This document shows, piece after piece, positions 28,405-37,868 of a stretch of DNA of 64,000 bases. The stretch lies in NCBI GenBank assembly GCA_024742495.1, contig JANSYJ010000004.1, forward strand, positions 208,690-272,689, given 5' to 3'. The translations under genes were made by a program, and so were the position numbers. Below the pieces are notes generated by a model. It made no database searches, was not told the DNA's origin, and saw only the letters and a program-made list of their open reading frames with translations. Every line of letters starts with the position of its first letter. Positions within the stretch are counted from its first letter, which is position 1. The DNA comes from Bacteroidota bacterium. GTDB lineage: Bacteria; Bacteroidota; Bacteroidia; Flavobacteriales; Schleiferiaceae.

Positions 28405-28875
28405 ATGAAAAGAAGAACGCGGTTTTATTTAAAGAGGTATTTTGTTTTTAGTCTACTGTTCTTAGCAATGGCTTGCAGTCTATTTCAAAAAGGCTGGCCA
28501 TCAAAGTTCTTCATTGAGGCCAATAATTACCAAGCGGTAATAAGCGATGAGCAGTTACAGAACTATAAAGAGATAATGGATCAATCGCCGCTATACCCTA
28601 ATGGTGTGCAAGGCATTTTGCAGCATATTTCTAAAAACTATCAATATCCTGCCCAAGCTAAGGCTGATGGCATTCAGGGACGAGTTTACCTAAGTTTTAC
28701 CATTAATAAAGAAGGCTGGGTGGAAGCGGCCAAAGTGCAGCACTCGGACCATCCGGTTTTTAATGATGAAGCTTTGCGAGTAATCCACAGTCTAGATCGT
28801 TGGATACCCGCAAAGCTGCAAGGGAAATTTGTGGCCGTGCCCTACACGGTTCCGATCAAATTGAAATTGGAATAA
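28405..28875 (+). CDS. Lipoprotein with TonB C-terminal domain
   Basis: The 156-residue protein has a lipoprotein-like leader ending LAMACS and a TonB C-terminal domain (about 75-155). That domain is seen in YPAQAKADGIQGRVYLSFTI, followed by GWVEAAKVQ and FNDEALRVI. Unlike classical TonB it has no proline-rich spacer and is apparently lipid-anchored. Such short forms are common in Bacteroidota, and their partners are unknown. It is transcribed away from the lipid operon. Confidence 0.8.
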   Translation: MKRRTRFYLKRYFVFSLLFLAMACSLFQKGWPSKFFIEANNYQAVISDEQLQNYKEIMDQSPLYPNGVQGILQHISKNYQYPAQAKADGIQGRVYLSFTINKEGWVEAAKVQHSDHPVFNDEALRVIHSLDRWIPAKLQGKFVAVPYTVPIKLKLE

Positions 28876-28891
28876 GGTCTATAAACTTGAC

Positions 28892-29812
28892 TTAGCTCTT
28901 TTCGCTGGCTTCTTTTACTTCGGCCATCCAAGCGTCCCATTTGCTGCGAGCTGCCTCATAATCGCCGGGATAAGGACCATTGGCGAATATCAATTCTGTG
29001 CTTTGTTCCTCGTGATTTTCTATCATTAGTATTTTCTCCGAATAGTGAAAACCTGCTCTGGTATAATCGATATGCAGGTAGAAGTTACCGTAATGCATAC
29101 CAATAAAGCCGTTGGCCTCCTCTTCTGCGGAAGATCGCTTTAGCTGAACCCGAGATTCATTGGCCCATTCACTGCTAAAGAAATCCTGTTCATCGAATTT
29201 TTCGCCCAATACTTTGGCGTAATCCGATTGAGTCATGGCCTTCCAAATTTCTTCCTTGCTAGCTTTAATCTTAAGCTTTGAGAAATAATAAGGTTGAGAG
29301 CCCATTTCTGCAATTTCCTCCGAACTAAGAAAGTTTACTTCGCTAAGCCAAGCCGAGCCATTTCCGCCATTAGGAAAGCGATAACCTAATACCGTATCCC
29401 CCTGAACAACTATGGCTTGAATAACAATTATTAGTTCTTGTAGGCCATTGGACTGATTATAAATTCGCGCCGCTCGAGGCAGGTCCATATCCAGTGCACG
29501 GGCATCGGGATACTTTTCCGTGTCCACATTTATTAGGGATTGATTGCTTTGCAACTCCTCCTCCGTTGGTAAACGATCCGTCACCACCGGCACCTGATCG
29601 AGCTCCTGAATATTTACGGGTTCAAAACCAAAATTATCGGGGCAATACCAGCCTCCGTAACGATGTGGTTCTTTTACCTTACTCGCCTGGGGAACTGTTA
29701 CCTCAGCCTCATCTTTAAGTTCTTTTTCCATTTCCTGGGCGCTGCATGATGTAAAAATCAAAAGCATAAATGCCAGGGCTGTACTTGTTAATCGATGTGT
29801 CATAATTTTCAT
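28892..29812 (-). CDS. Hypothetical lipoprotein
   Basis: The protein of about 306 residues has a lipoprotein signal (LAFMLLIFTSCSAQ). A tryptophan-rich segment (YGGWYCPDNFGFEP) follows, and then a soluble domain with no motif I recognise. The start is ATG 29812 or 29803. Both lie downstream of the promoter box at 29837-29844, whereas the TTG at 29839 overlaps that box and is unlikely. It is convergent with the TonB-type gene. Confidence 0.6.
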   Translation of the reverse strand: MKIMTHRLTSTALAFMLLIFTSCSAQEMEKELKDEAEVTVPQASKVKEPHRYGGWYCPDNFGFEPVNIQELDQVPVVTDRLPTEEELQSNQSLINVDTEKYPDARALDMDLPRAARIYNQSNGLQELIIVIQAIVVQGDTVLGYRFPNGGNGSAWLSEVNFLSSEEIAEMGSQPYYFSKLKIKASKEEIWKAMTQSDYAKVLGEKFDEQDFFSSEWANESRVQLKRSSAEEEANGFIGMHYGNFYLHIDYTRAGFHYSEKILMIENHEEQSTELIFANGPYPGDYEAARSKWDAWMAEVKEASEKS

Positions 29813-29836
29813 TTTGGCTAAGCTCAGGATAAGCAT

Positions 29837-29844
29837 CAAACTTA
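29837..29844 (-). promoter_or_regulatory. Promoter -7 box (TAAGTTTG)
   Basis: The minus strand reads TAAGTTTG, an exact TAnnTTTG match 25 to 34 bases before the two candidate ATG codons of the lipoprotein gene. No convincing -33 element was found. Confidence 0.45.
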
Positions 29845-29954
29845 AGTTTAAAGGACTGTAAAAAGAAGGTAAATTGATGTAAATAAACTGAACACCAAAA
29901 CTTTAAGGATAAAGTTACCCTATTGCTAGAAGGTCATAGTCAAATCTAAAACTA

Positions 29955-30374
29955 CTATTCGGTCCCTCTTTTTAGGAGTTTCGTTCTAACATTTTGGATA
30001 AGTTGGATTTTGTTTTCCTGGAGCTGCTGTAAAAGTTGGGGCTCTACAGCCAAGCCATCTTTGTGCTTGCTCGACCAAATAATTAACTCAATCAAAACCG
30101 GGATAAGATCCAAACCCTTATCGCTAAGGGCATAAACCTTTTGGGTTCGTTGTTTCTCATACACCTCACTTTCAACAACTCCCAATTGCTCCAAACGCTT
30201 TAATCGATCGGAAAGAATATTTGTGGCTATGCCTTCTTTGGATTTCAAGAACTCCTTGTAAAACTGCTTGCCTTCGAAAACGAGGTCGCGAATAATCAAT
30301 AAAGACCATTTATCACCTAAAAATTCCAGGGCATAATTTATCGGACAATCCGAGCGTAATTCACCTTTTTTCAC
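29955..30374 (-). CDS. HxlR-family transcriptional regulator
   Basis: The 139-residue winged-helix protein has the HxlR signature: CPINYALEFLGDKWSLLIIRDL at the start (the cysteine is often redox- or ligand-sensing) and then NILSDRLKRLEQLGVVE in the DNA-binding wing. The start codon is GTG at 30374. The gene is divergent from the SnoaL-like gene, and two copies of a palindrome lie between them, so it probably represses both itself and its neighbour (inference). Confidence 0.88.
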   Translation of the reverse strand: MKKGELRSDCPINYALEFLGDKWSLLIIRDLVFEGKQFYKEFLKSKEGIATNILSDRLKRLEQLGVVESEVYEKQRTQKVYALSDKGLDLIPVLIELIIWSSKHKDGLAVEPQLLQQLQENKIQLIQNVRTKLLKRGTE

Positions 30375-30379
30375 AAACG

Positions 30380-30432
30380 CTTGTTTTTTGCAAGTGAAAG
30401 CCTTTATATTTGCTCACTTGTTTTTTGCAAGT
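30380..30432. promoter_or_regulatory. Pair of HxlR operator candidates
   Basis: The 16-base sequence CTTGTTTTTTGCAAGT occurs twice, at 30380-30395 and 30417-30432, with centres 37 bases apart. Each copy is an inverted repeat CTTG-N7-CAAG. The first covers the TTG at 30381-30383, 21 bases before the promoter box at 30405-30412. The second overlaps the expected transcription start. This is the layout expected of a repressor blocking the SnoaL-like gene and its own gene. Confidence 0.65.
30405..30412 (+). promoter_or_regulatory. Promoter -7 box (TATATTTG) between two operators
   Basis: This is an exact TAnnTTTG match upstream of the SnoaL-like gene at 30469. A TTG at 30381-30383 sits 21 bases before it. 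It lies exactly in the gap between the two palindromes. Confidence 0.6.
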
Positions 30433-30468
30433 TAATACATTTCTTCTTTAATCATTAACATAAAAGCC

Positions 30469-30948
30469 ATGGAAACCCTACAAATTGAACTGAAAAAATT
30501 AAGTCGACCAAACTGGACTAGCGAGGAATACCGCAAAGTAGAAACGGTGGTTGACTTTGTTCAAAATCTCATGAACGACCATAATTTCGATTATATTCAA
30601 GAGCACTATGGTGCCAACCCTTACAAGCAGCATAACCAAAGTATGAAGGATGGAATAGAGGGAGTTCTAGAGGTGGTTTCGGCCTTTGCTAAGCGTTATC
30701 CAGATTACACTTACGATGTAAAGCACATTTATGTGGATGGTGATTTTGTGCATTTTCATTCGCATGTTACTAATAATCTAAAGCATCGTGGTAATCCTAA
30801 AAAAGGTTTAAATATTATGGACGTTTGGAAAGTAGAAGACGGAATCATTACCGAACACTGGGATGCCGTACAGGCCATTCACGGAAGTATGCGTTTTCTA
30901 TTTTGGCTTATCGGCGGGAAATTCAACAATGGCAATGGCTACTTCTAA
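30469..30948 (+). CDS. SnoaL-like (NTF2-fold) protein
   Basis: The 159-residue protein matches the SnoaL-like polyketide-cyclase group by its length and by pieces such as YIQEHYGANPYKQHNQSMKDG, FVHFHSHVTNN and IMDVWKVEDGIITEHWDAVQ. The fold binds small hydrophobic molecules. Many family members paired with HxlR regulators respond to reactive electrophiles, but the substrate here is unknown. The ATG follows the promoter box by 57 bases. Confidence 0.8.
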   Translation: METLQIELKKLSRPNWTSEEYRKVETVVDFVQNLMNDHNFDYIQEHYGANPYKQHNQSMKDGIEGVLEVVSAFAKRYPDYTYDVKHIYVDGDFVHFHSHVTNNLKHRGNPKKGLNIMDVWKVEDGIITEHWDAVQAIHGSMRFLFWLIGGKFNNGNGYF

Positions 30949-31136
30949 ATGTAGGTCTGCACAAGACCATTTTTAGCGACTCGAGTTTAAATGGGCCTTA
31001 ATTATAGTGGCTCATCAAGTTATGACTTTAGAGCGCAAATTCATGCTGTAGAATAGCCCTACTTAGCGCCTGATCTTAAGCCTGTTTCAATTCCCTTAAA
31101 GCTAAATGCTGATGACGATCCATATGCTGAAGCCTT

Positions 31137-31406
31137 CTAGTTTAAGGCCTCAAGATCTTTGACCTCATTAATCTTTACGATTTTATTGTATTCAATAATG
31201 TAGCGCAGCACTCCCGAGGGATCTAGGATTAGGTGTTTATCGTATCGAATATCCAAGCGTACCGAAGCGGGATACCCTGGCCCAAAGCGCGATGGCGCGG
31301 TTGATCCCCTTTGGTAGCTCAGTCGCCTCCAACCATTGGGCAATGCGTGGTCCGAACGTTTATAGCCCTCAATACTGCCAGCATTAACCAGCCCGGGTGC
31401 TTTTGT
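31137..31406 (-). other. Open in-frame extension beyond the stop of the upstream gene
   Basis: Directly after the TAA at 31407-31409, the same frame stays open for 89 codons to a TAG at 31137-31139. The sequence is protein-like (for example LDIRYDKHLILDPSG and YIIEYNKIVKINEV). The only in-frame start candidate of note is a TTG at 31343. The simplest reading is that this is the original C-terminus of the upstream gene, cut off by a nonsense change. The 188 bases between this and the SnoaL-like gene show nothing I can name. Confidence 0.45.
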
Positions 31407-32498
31407 TTAGTGCCGCTCAATTGAAGATTGACCGTAAGTGGTCCCTATATATTGAGGCTTATAATTGGGGTCGTAAGGGAGTGTATCATTAAGGTCCTGA
31501 CTAGTAGAAATGGAGCAATAGCTTTTCGTGATGCTATTTTCCTCTTTAAAAGTATGGTAGTAGTGTGGATAAGGCCTCAGCATTAAAAGCCGGTTTTGGT
31601 TTGCATCCACCAAATAACTGTATTCCACAAATCCATTTCTATTCGATTCAAATTTTTGGTAAGCGATAATGCTTAAACCGGAATCTTGGTAAGTAGACAA
31701 CCAATTTTGAATAGAGGGGATTTTTAGGACAAAATACTCATCCTTTAGGGCCTCTAAATCAAATGGGCGAATGGTATAATCGTAAGTCCTATTTCTATAA
31801 AGCTTAGAACTGGGATCCACCGTAACTTGGCTTAGCCTGCCTAAGGCATCATAAGTATAATTCCTCTGTGAGCGCGAACGCTCCCTTTTATTTTGATGAG
31901 AAGTATTGACCTGCACCAATCTTTGATTATCATTGAAATAATAGTCGATTAAACTGCTACTTTTCGACCTAAACAAGAAGCCTTGCGACCAGGTGATATG
32001 TGCGGTAAAACCATGCAAGGAGTCAGATTTAATATAATTTACGCTATAATCAATGCGCTCTCTAGCGAGCTTGTATTCAAAATTCTTGTAGCTGGATTTT
32101 ATAAGTTGGCCTTGATCGTCATAAGTCACCAAAGTGGCATAACGTTTTTTGGATCGTCCCATCAAGGAGTCGAGTTTTTCTGGAACAAAATTCTGCCAAT
32201 CTAAGACGATGTTTCTTTGAAGATAGTCCATTTCAGCAGCTTTTACTTCAATCACTTTCGAGGCAAAGGGAGGGTAGCTCAGTCGAGCAGGCAGTGCCGA
32301 TTGAAACTGCTTTAATTCGGGATTCCACTTTTGGTAATACTCATAACTAAGCAGCGTATTAGAAAGATACTGATCAATATGATGTTGAACGGTATAGGCA
32401 TCCATCCACACTGAGCTATTTATCTCATACTGACCAGTAGCGGGCGAAGTTAATCCGACGATAAGTAAGAATCCCAAATATCTTGAAAGCGTTTTCAT
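31407..32498 (-). CDS. Secreted protein with YD/RHS-like text, possibly truncated by a stop
   Basis: The 363-residue protein has a signal peptide (MKTLSRYLGFLLIVGL...TGQ) and a body rich in short tyrosine-containing strands, including NYTYDALGRLSQVT. That resembles an isolated RHS/YD repeat of the sort found in Bacteroidota exported proteins. Function unknown. It ends with SIERH and a TAA, after which the frame continues for 89 more sense codons. The protein may therefore be a shortened version of a longer ancestor of about 450 residues. Confidence 0.6.
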   Translation of the reverse strand: MKTLSRYLGFLLIVGLTSPATGQYEINSSVWMDAYTVQHHIDQYLSNTLLSYEYYQKWNPELKQFQSALPARLSYPPFASKVIEVKAAEMDYLQRNIVLDWQNFVPEKLDSLMGRSKKRYATLVTYDDQGQLIKSSYKNFEYKLARERIDYSVNYIKSDSLHGFTAHITWSQGFLFRSKSSSLIDYYFNDNQRLVQVNTSHQNKRERSRSQRNYTYDALGRLSQVTVDPSSKLYRNRTYDYTIRPFDLEALKDEYFVLKIPSIQNWLSTYQDSGLSIIAYQKFESNRNGFVEYSYLVDANQNRLLMLRPYPHYYHTFKEENSITKSYCSISTSQDLNDTLPYDPNYKPQYIGTTYGQSSIERH

Positions 32499-32605
32499 AG
32501 GTATTTAAGTTTGAGTCTGCTCAATAGCAGAAGACTGAGGCACTAGCTTAGCATGAAAGACATATTGTAATTAAATGAAAGCTGAGGAGGCGCTAATACT
32601 TTCCC

Positions 32606-35600
32606 TTAAGCCTCGGATACAAAGTACATTTCTATTGCTCCCTTCCCTTTGGTTTCAATTTTACCTCTAGCTTCAAAAGCAAGATCGGTATTTGTTTTGA
32701 GTAATTCATAGGTGGCATGACTAATATTCACCTTGCCCACTTCTCCTGAGCTTTCCATGCGACTAGCCGTGTTTACGGTATCGCCCCAAATATCATAGGC
32801 ATACTTTTTAACGCCGACAATTCCCGCCACCACTGGCCCTGTATTTACCCCAATGCGGATGTCGAATTTCCCAGGGTCTCTCGAAACAAAGGCCTTAATT
32901 GCCAAAGCAGCTTTTACAACTCTTTGGGCATGATCTTCATTTTCATTTGGCAAGCCACATACCGCCATATATGCATCACCAATGGTTTTAATTTTTTCCA
33001 ATCCATGCTCCTCAATAATCTGATCGAAAGCAGAAAAGTAGCGGTGAATTTCATCGACTAATTCTTTGGCCGATAATTGCACGCTTAGTCCGGTAAAATC
33101 AACAAAATCGGTGAATAGGACGGTCACCTCATCGAACAGTTTTGCTTCCGCCGTGCCTTTAATCTTAAGCTCTTCTGCCACCTCTTCCGGTAGAATATTA
33201 AGTAATAATTCGTCACTTTTCCTCTTGCCAGCCTCAATCTCATTTTTTTGTTGGCGGATGGCCATTGTGGCTTGGTTAACCTCGCTTTCTAGCTCACTTT
33301 GCCTTTGTTTAAGTTTAGCGGTACGCCAGCGCACATAGAACCAAACTAAAAGAATAGCTAAAGCAGCATAAATCGATCTCGCCCACCAAGTGTGCCACCA
33401 AGGCGGAAGGATGCTAAATCGGTATTGAATTGGCTGAGTCCAATCATTACTCTCACCGATGGCCCTCAATTCAAAAATATAATCGCCAAAAGTCAAGTTT
33501 CGGAAATCGGCTTTCGGCTCAGCGCTAGGGGGCGACCATTTGGCATTTTGCCCAACTAAACGGAAGCTGTACTTAATTTTATGGGGAGCTGACCAATCAA
33601 CAGCCGAAAAGTTAAAGGTTAAATGATTTTGATGATGATAGAGCTTTAAACCTAAGGGATAATTAGAAAATGCCTTTGCCTCGCTAAAAGTAATTTGCGA
33701 TTGAAGACTTTCCCCTAGCTTATGATAATCGATGAACTGATCATTAATATCCAGTTGATTTAGATAAACACGTGGCTTATTATTATTGAGCTGGTATTTG
33801 CTTAAATCCAATTGCAGAATACCTTCATTATTTCCCCACCAAATTCGGTTCCGGCTGTCTAGTAAAACGCTATTCGTGAAAAAGTCCAGAGACTTTAGTC
33901 CATCCGATTTAGTAAAGGTGCGGAGCCTTACTCTATCCTTTAGTTCCCCTTTGCTTGTATCGTCAATTTCTATAGCCGTTAAACCCTTCCCGGTGCTTAA
34001 TGCTGGGTTTTGAGTACTGAGCCAGATCACACCTGAATTATCGGACTGAATGGCCATTATCTCATTACTCGATAGACCCTGCTCCGTAGTTAAGTAGGTA
34101 AATGTTCTGCCATCATAGATGCTTAATCCACCGCTATAGGTGCCGAAATAAATAGTTCCCGACTTATCTCCAGAAATGCAGACTACCCTATTATCTGATA
34201 GACCCTCTTTCTCGGTGAAGTTTATAAATGTTTCTCCATTGTACATGCAGGCTCCACCACCCCAGGTACCGATCCAAATATTCCCGGATGGGTCCTCATA
34301 AAAGGTGTTGATCATATTATTGGAAAGTCCGTCCTTTTCAGAAAAGGAAGTGAAGTACTCACCATTGAATGTAGATAGGCCGCTATCAATTGAGCCAAAC
34401 CAGAATTGGCCCGCCTGATCCTGGAAAATGGAGTTTATAGAATTAGACACTAGGCCTTGCTCCATGGTGTAATTTGTTAGTGTATTTCCATCATAATGGT
34501 ACAGACCAGAGCCGAAGGTGCCAATCCAAATCCCTCCCTCACGATCTTTATACAGGGAAAAAATATTAGCATCAAAACCCTTGTTTTCAGTGAAATAATC
34601 AAATTGCTCACCATTAAATCGCAGCAGTCCATCGCTGGCCGTAGCGATCCAAATATTATTTTCTTGGTCTTCTAAAATGGCATAAACATAATCACTGTTC
34701 ATTCCATTCTGATCGGCAAAACTGGTGAATGAACTTTCCGTATATCGACCTATTCCACCGCCATCTGTTGCCATCCAAATAGCATTATCAAGCCCGGCCG
34801 ATATCATTCTAACTCGGTTATTGGATAAACCATTTTTCTCATCGAGAAGCGTAAATGTTTCGCCATCGTATTTAATGAGCCCATCTTGAAGGCTCGCTAT
34901 CCAAATATTGCCAAATTGGTCTTCAGATACTGAACTCAGGTAATCACTAACTAAGCCCTCTGCTTCGGTATAAATTGTAAGGGAAGAGCCATCGTACTTA
35001 TTTAAGCCACGCCAAGCGGTGGCAATCCAGACATTATCATTCCGATCTACATGTACGGAATTAATATAATCGCTCGATAGCCCATCAGCTTCAGCAATTT
35101 GCCAAAAGCGATGCCCATTAAATTTACAAAGGCCCCCACCATAAGTGCCAATCCATAAATTACCCTGGCTATCTTCTGAAATTGAACTAACTGAATTATT
35201 TGGCAAACCCTCCTTTTTGGTGAAGTGACGAATGGTTTCTCGATCATAAACCGCTAATCCTCCGCCCCAGCTCCCAATCCAAATATGACCAGCCCTATCT
35301 TCGTAGATACAAGAGATATTATTGTTCAACAGGCCTTCTTTTTCGGTGAAATGTGTTAAGGTTTTGCCATTAAAAACAGACAAACCTAATTCTGTTCCCA
35401 TCCATATTTGGCCATACCGATCTAGTTCTAAACAATGAACCGAATTTGCCAATAAGCCTTGCTTGGTGCTGTAGTTCTTAAAAAAGGTTCCATCGTAAAG
35501 CGCTAAACCGGCTTCTCTAGTGCCCATCCATAAGGCCCCAGTTTTATCCTCAATAACAGAGGTGATATAAGGCGATTTCATGCCTTGTTCTAAACTCACA

Positions 35601-36154
35601 TATTGCAGATTAGCATTGGCCATCTCCTTAAATGCAGGTTGCAATGCAGGAGTTAATGGGGCTTGTGAAGCAATTACAGTCCTTCCGCTTAAGGGTATCG
35701 CAATGCCCGTTCTAATGGTATCCCCTGATGCGTTGACCGCGAAGTGAGCGCTATCTTGCTCCTTTATTTGTGGCAATGCTATTTGCTTTAAGGCTTCCTC
35801 ATTAAGGCTAACTTTTTTGGGCGTTTTTGTGAGTTTAGTTTGATTTGGAAAAGCCGCTTTAGTGAGGGATGGTCCTAAAAGCGGAACCACCGTGGCATTG
35901 GGCAGGCTATTGAGATACATCCTTTTCCCACTGAAGCTAATAGGCTTGCCGCTTATAACAGTATCGCCATTAGAGTTAAGCAGGCTCTCAATAGTATCAC
36001 CACTGATGGGATGCAGCACAAAAGCTCCATCAGGATTAAGCTCTAGCGATTTTGCCTTTTTATAAATTGGAGACGGTAAAGTAGCTGGCTCCTCACTCCT
36101 TTTACAACTAAGTAAAGCTAGAATTAGCAAGAGGGCTAGGTAATTATTATTCAT
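32606..36154 (-). CDS. Double-propeller sensor with adenylate cyclase output
   Basis: The 1182-residue lipoprotein-like protein (leader ending LALLSCKRS) has 14 Reg_prop blades of the form IWxGTxxGGL, enough for two seven-bladed propellers. A Y_Y_Y domain, one transmembrane helix (about 915-935), a coiled coil and a class III cyclase domain follow. The cyclase shows metal-binding LFTDFVDFT, the adenine-specific lysine in KIKTIGDAYM, and DIWGDTVNTASRM. It should make cAMP in response to an external signal. In Bacteroidota this sensor half is usually joined to a histidine kinase. The ATG at 36154 is preferred to the TTG at 36193. Confidence 0.88.
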   Translation of the reverse strand: MNNNYLALLLILALLSCKRSEEPATLPSPIYKKAKSLELNPDGAFVLHPISGDTIESLLNSNGDTVISGKPISFSGKRMYLNSLPNATVVPLLGPSLTKAAFPNQTKLTKTPKKVSLNEEALKQIALPQIKEQDSAHFAVNASGDTIRTGIAIPLSGRTVIASQAPLTPALQPAFKEMANANLQYVSLEQGMKSPYITSVIEDKTGALWMGTREAGLALYDGTFFKNYSTKQGLLANSVHCLELDRYGQIWMGTELGLSVFNGKTLTHFTEKEGLLNNNISCIYEDRAGHIWIGSWGGGLAVYDRETIRHFTKKEGLPNNSVSSISEDSQGNLWIGTYGGGLCKFNGHRFWQIAEADGLSSDYINSVHVDRNDNVWIATAWRGLNKYDGSSLTIYTEAEGLVSDYLSSVSEDQFGNIWIASLQDGLIKYDGETFTLLDEKNGLSNNRVRMISAGLDNAIWMATDGGGIGRYTESSFTSFADQNGMNSDYVYAILEDQENNIWIATASDGLLRFNGEQFDYFTENKGFDANIFSLYKDREGGIWIGTFGSGLYHYDGNTLTNYTMEQGLVSNSINSIFQDQAGQFWFGSIDSGLSTFNGEYFTSFSEKDGLSNNMINTFYEDPSGNIWIGTWGGGACMYNGETFINFTEKEGLSDNRVVCISGDKSGTIYFGTYSGGLSIYDGRTFTYLTTEQGLSSNEIMAIQSDNSGVIWLSTQNPALSTGKGLTAIEIDDTSKGELKDRVRLRTFTKSDGLKSLDFFTNSVLLDSRNRIWWGNNEGILQLDLSKYQLNNNKPRVYLNQLDINDQFIDYHKLGESLQSQITFSEAKAFSNYPLGLKLYHHQNHLTFNFSAVDWSAPHKIKYSFRLVGQNAKWSPPSAEPKADFRNLTFGDYIFELRAIGESNDWTQPIQYRFSILPPWWHTWWARSIYAALAILLVWFYVRWRTAKLKQRQSELESEVNQATMAIRQQKNEIEAGKRKSDELLLNILPEEVAEELKIKGTAEAKLFDEVTVLFTDFVDFTGLSVQLSAKELVDEIHRYFSAFDQIIEEHGLEKIKTIGDAYMAVCGLPNENEDHAQRVVKAALAIKAFVSRDPGKFDIRIGVNTGPVVAGIVGVKKYAYDIWGDTVNTASRMESSGEVGKVNISHATYELLKTNTDLAFEARGKIETKGKGAIEMYFVSEA

Positions 36155-36206
36155 GTTCCCGTTGGGCTTCCGTTTCCATTTAGCTGTTCGCAATCCATCC
36201 GCGCCT

Positions 36207-37829
36207 TTATTGGAGATGGATGGTTTGCAAGGCGCGAGCCGAAATTTGAGTTTGACAAATCTCGCCCTCTAATTCTAAGCTCAGCTGAAAGGCTTTTTCA
36301 TTGCGATTAAAAATAACCAAAACATAGGAACCGTCACTGTTTAAGGCGGCGGTGTAAATAATCCCCTCTACTTGCTTTCCACTTAGTCCAATTCTAAGCG
36401 CATCAGGACGGATGAATTTGCTAAAATGGCTAAGCAGGTAGTAGAGTGGGGTGTAAATTACCTCATCTGTTTGCGGATTAATTAATACCGGCGCACTATT
36501 AAAGTTATCATAAGGGTTAGGCTGACCTTGATTACTCAGTATCATGCACCACTCGATATAGCCTTGGGTGCCTTGATTTAGGTCGGTGATTATATCGTAA
36601 GCATAGGTATCAAAAGGGACGAACTTACCGGCATAGTCGCTACTTTCTCTCCAGTACTGCCCAATGGGATCATCCGCATCAATATCAATACTCGATTCGG
36701 TATGTATCATTCCCTTTTCAGGCCAATTTGCTTGATGCGTGGCCAAGTCTTCAGCATACCAATTATTCGCTTCTAGCTCGGAATTAGCATACCAATGAAA
36801 ACCCGTTCCCCAGGCATACTTGGCTGCTTCAGGATCCTGATAAGTAGCGCTAACGTAATCGAGCATTGCTGATTTATTGTGATCATAAATTAAAACATGC
36901 ACGCCCGAGTCTAAATCTTCCAAAAACAGATGCCGATCTTTTACCAGCTGCGGGCCGAGGTAGTCTCGCAGAAAAACACGGCCTTCTTCGGCAGTCAAAC
37001 CATTACTATCCCAACGGGCATCATGGGCGTGCAGCGGTTCATTTTGAGGTGTAATCCCCCATAAATTTATTCCATGATCTTTATCGGCGCTGATATACAA
37101 GGATAGATATTTTGCCCAAAGCCCATAGTATTTCCGGTCCAAGCTACCATTGGTCATTTTTGCCGTTTCACCCGTTTTCATCCAAGATGGAGGACTCCAT
37201 GGCGAAGCAATAATCTTAAAAACGGCGCCCTCTATGCCTGCCGATTCCAAAATCATGGGGATTAAGTCGTAATGTGGATTGATGAGCTCCACCCCATTAA
37301 CCTGTTCATTTTCGTCACCTGAGAAACCCTTTAAATCTTCATTTACACTAAATGAAGCGAGGGTCTCATCTCCTTCATCCACATAGCTGTAATGGGCATT
37401 AGAGTAATCGCTGCTGTTAATATGCGTGCGGGTTAAGCTAAAGCCTGCTCCTTCCTTAGGGTTAAATAGTTTATGCAGGACTTCCCTGCGGGAATCCTCG
37501 GGAATGGTCGCTAAATTCCAGGCCGATGACTCGGTGAAGGAGGCGCCAAAGCCTATATATTTTTGAAATTTCTGTTCAGGCTGCAGTTTTAACACAATTT
37601 CATCCAAGGCCTCTTCCTCATGTTCAATGGCCTCTATATCAATTGGCTTTAGCTGATCACCCGATTGGGACGTTTGGTAAACATTCATTTTGAGAGCTCC
37701 CTTTCCCCTTTGCTGATCGCAACTAGCTAAAGAAAGCAGGCTGACTAGAATTAATGAGAATAGCGATTTGCGATTTGATCGATTGGCTAGATGATGCTTT
37801 TGCAATTCAACTTGAAAGAGGTGTTTCAT
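36207..37829 (-). CDS. GH30 family glycoside hydrolase, lipoprotein
   Basis: The 540-residue protein has a long leader ending LLSLASCDQ (lipid-anchored Cys37) and a GH30 barrel: YIGFGASFTESSAWNL at 91-106, SPWSPPSWMKTG at 209-220, acid/base Glu264 in TPQNEP and nucleophile Glu378 in HTESS. A small beta domain ends the protein. Family members are glucosylceramidases, endo-xylanases and beta-1,6-glucanases. The sequence most resembles the glucosylceramidase/beta-1,6-glucanase subgroup, but the substrate is not decided. Confidence 0.9.
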   Translation of the reverse strand: MKHLFQVELQKHHLANRSNRKSLFSLILVSLLSLASCDQQRGKGALKMNVYQTSQSGDQLKPIDIEAIEHEEEALDEIVLKLQPEQKFQKYIGFGASFTESSAWNLATIPEDSRREVLHKLFNPKEGAGFSLTRTHINSSDYSNAHYSYVDEGDETLASFSVNEDLKGFSGDENEQVNGVELINPHYDLIPMILESAGIEGAVFKIIASPWSPPSWMKTGETAKMTNGSLDRKYYGLWAKYLSLYISADKDHGINLWGITPQNEPLHAHDARWDSNGLTAEEGRVFLRDYLGPQLVKDRHLFLEDLDSGVHVLIYDHNKSAMLDYVSATYQDPEAAKYAWGTGFHWYANSELEANNWYAEDLATHQANWPEKGMIHTESSIDIDADDPIGQYWRESSDYAGKFVPFDTYAYDIITDLNQGTQGYIEWCMILSNQGQPNPYDNFNSAPVLINPQTDEVIYTPLYYLLSHFSKFIRPDALRIGLSGKQVEGIIYTAALNSDGSYVLVIFNRNEKAFQLSLELEGEICQTQISARALQTIHLQ

Positions 37830-37868
37830 CGAAGATATATAAGGCTGCGGTAATTAATAAAACGGAAA

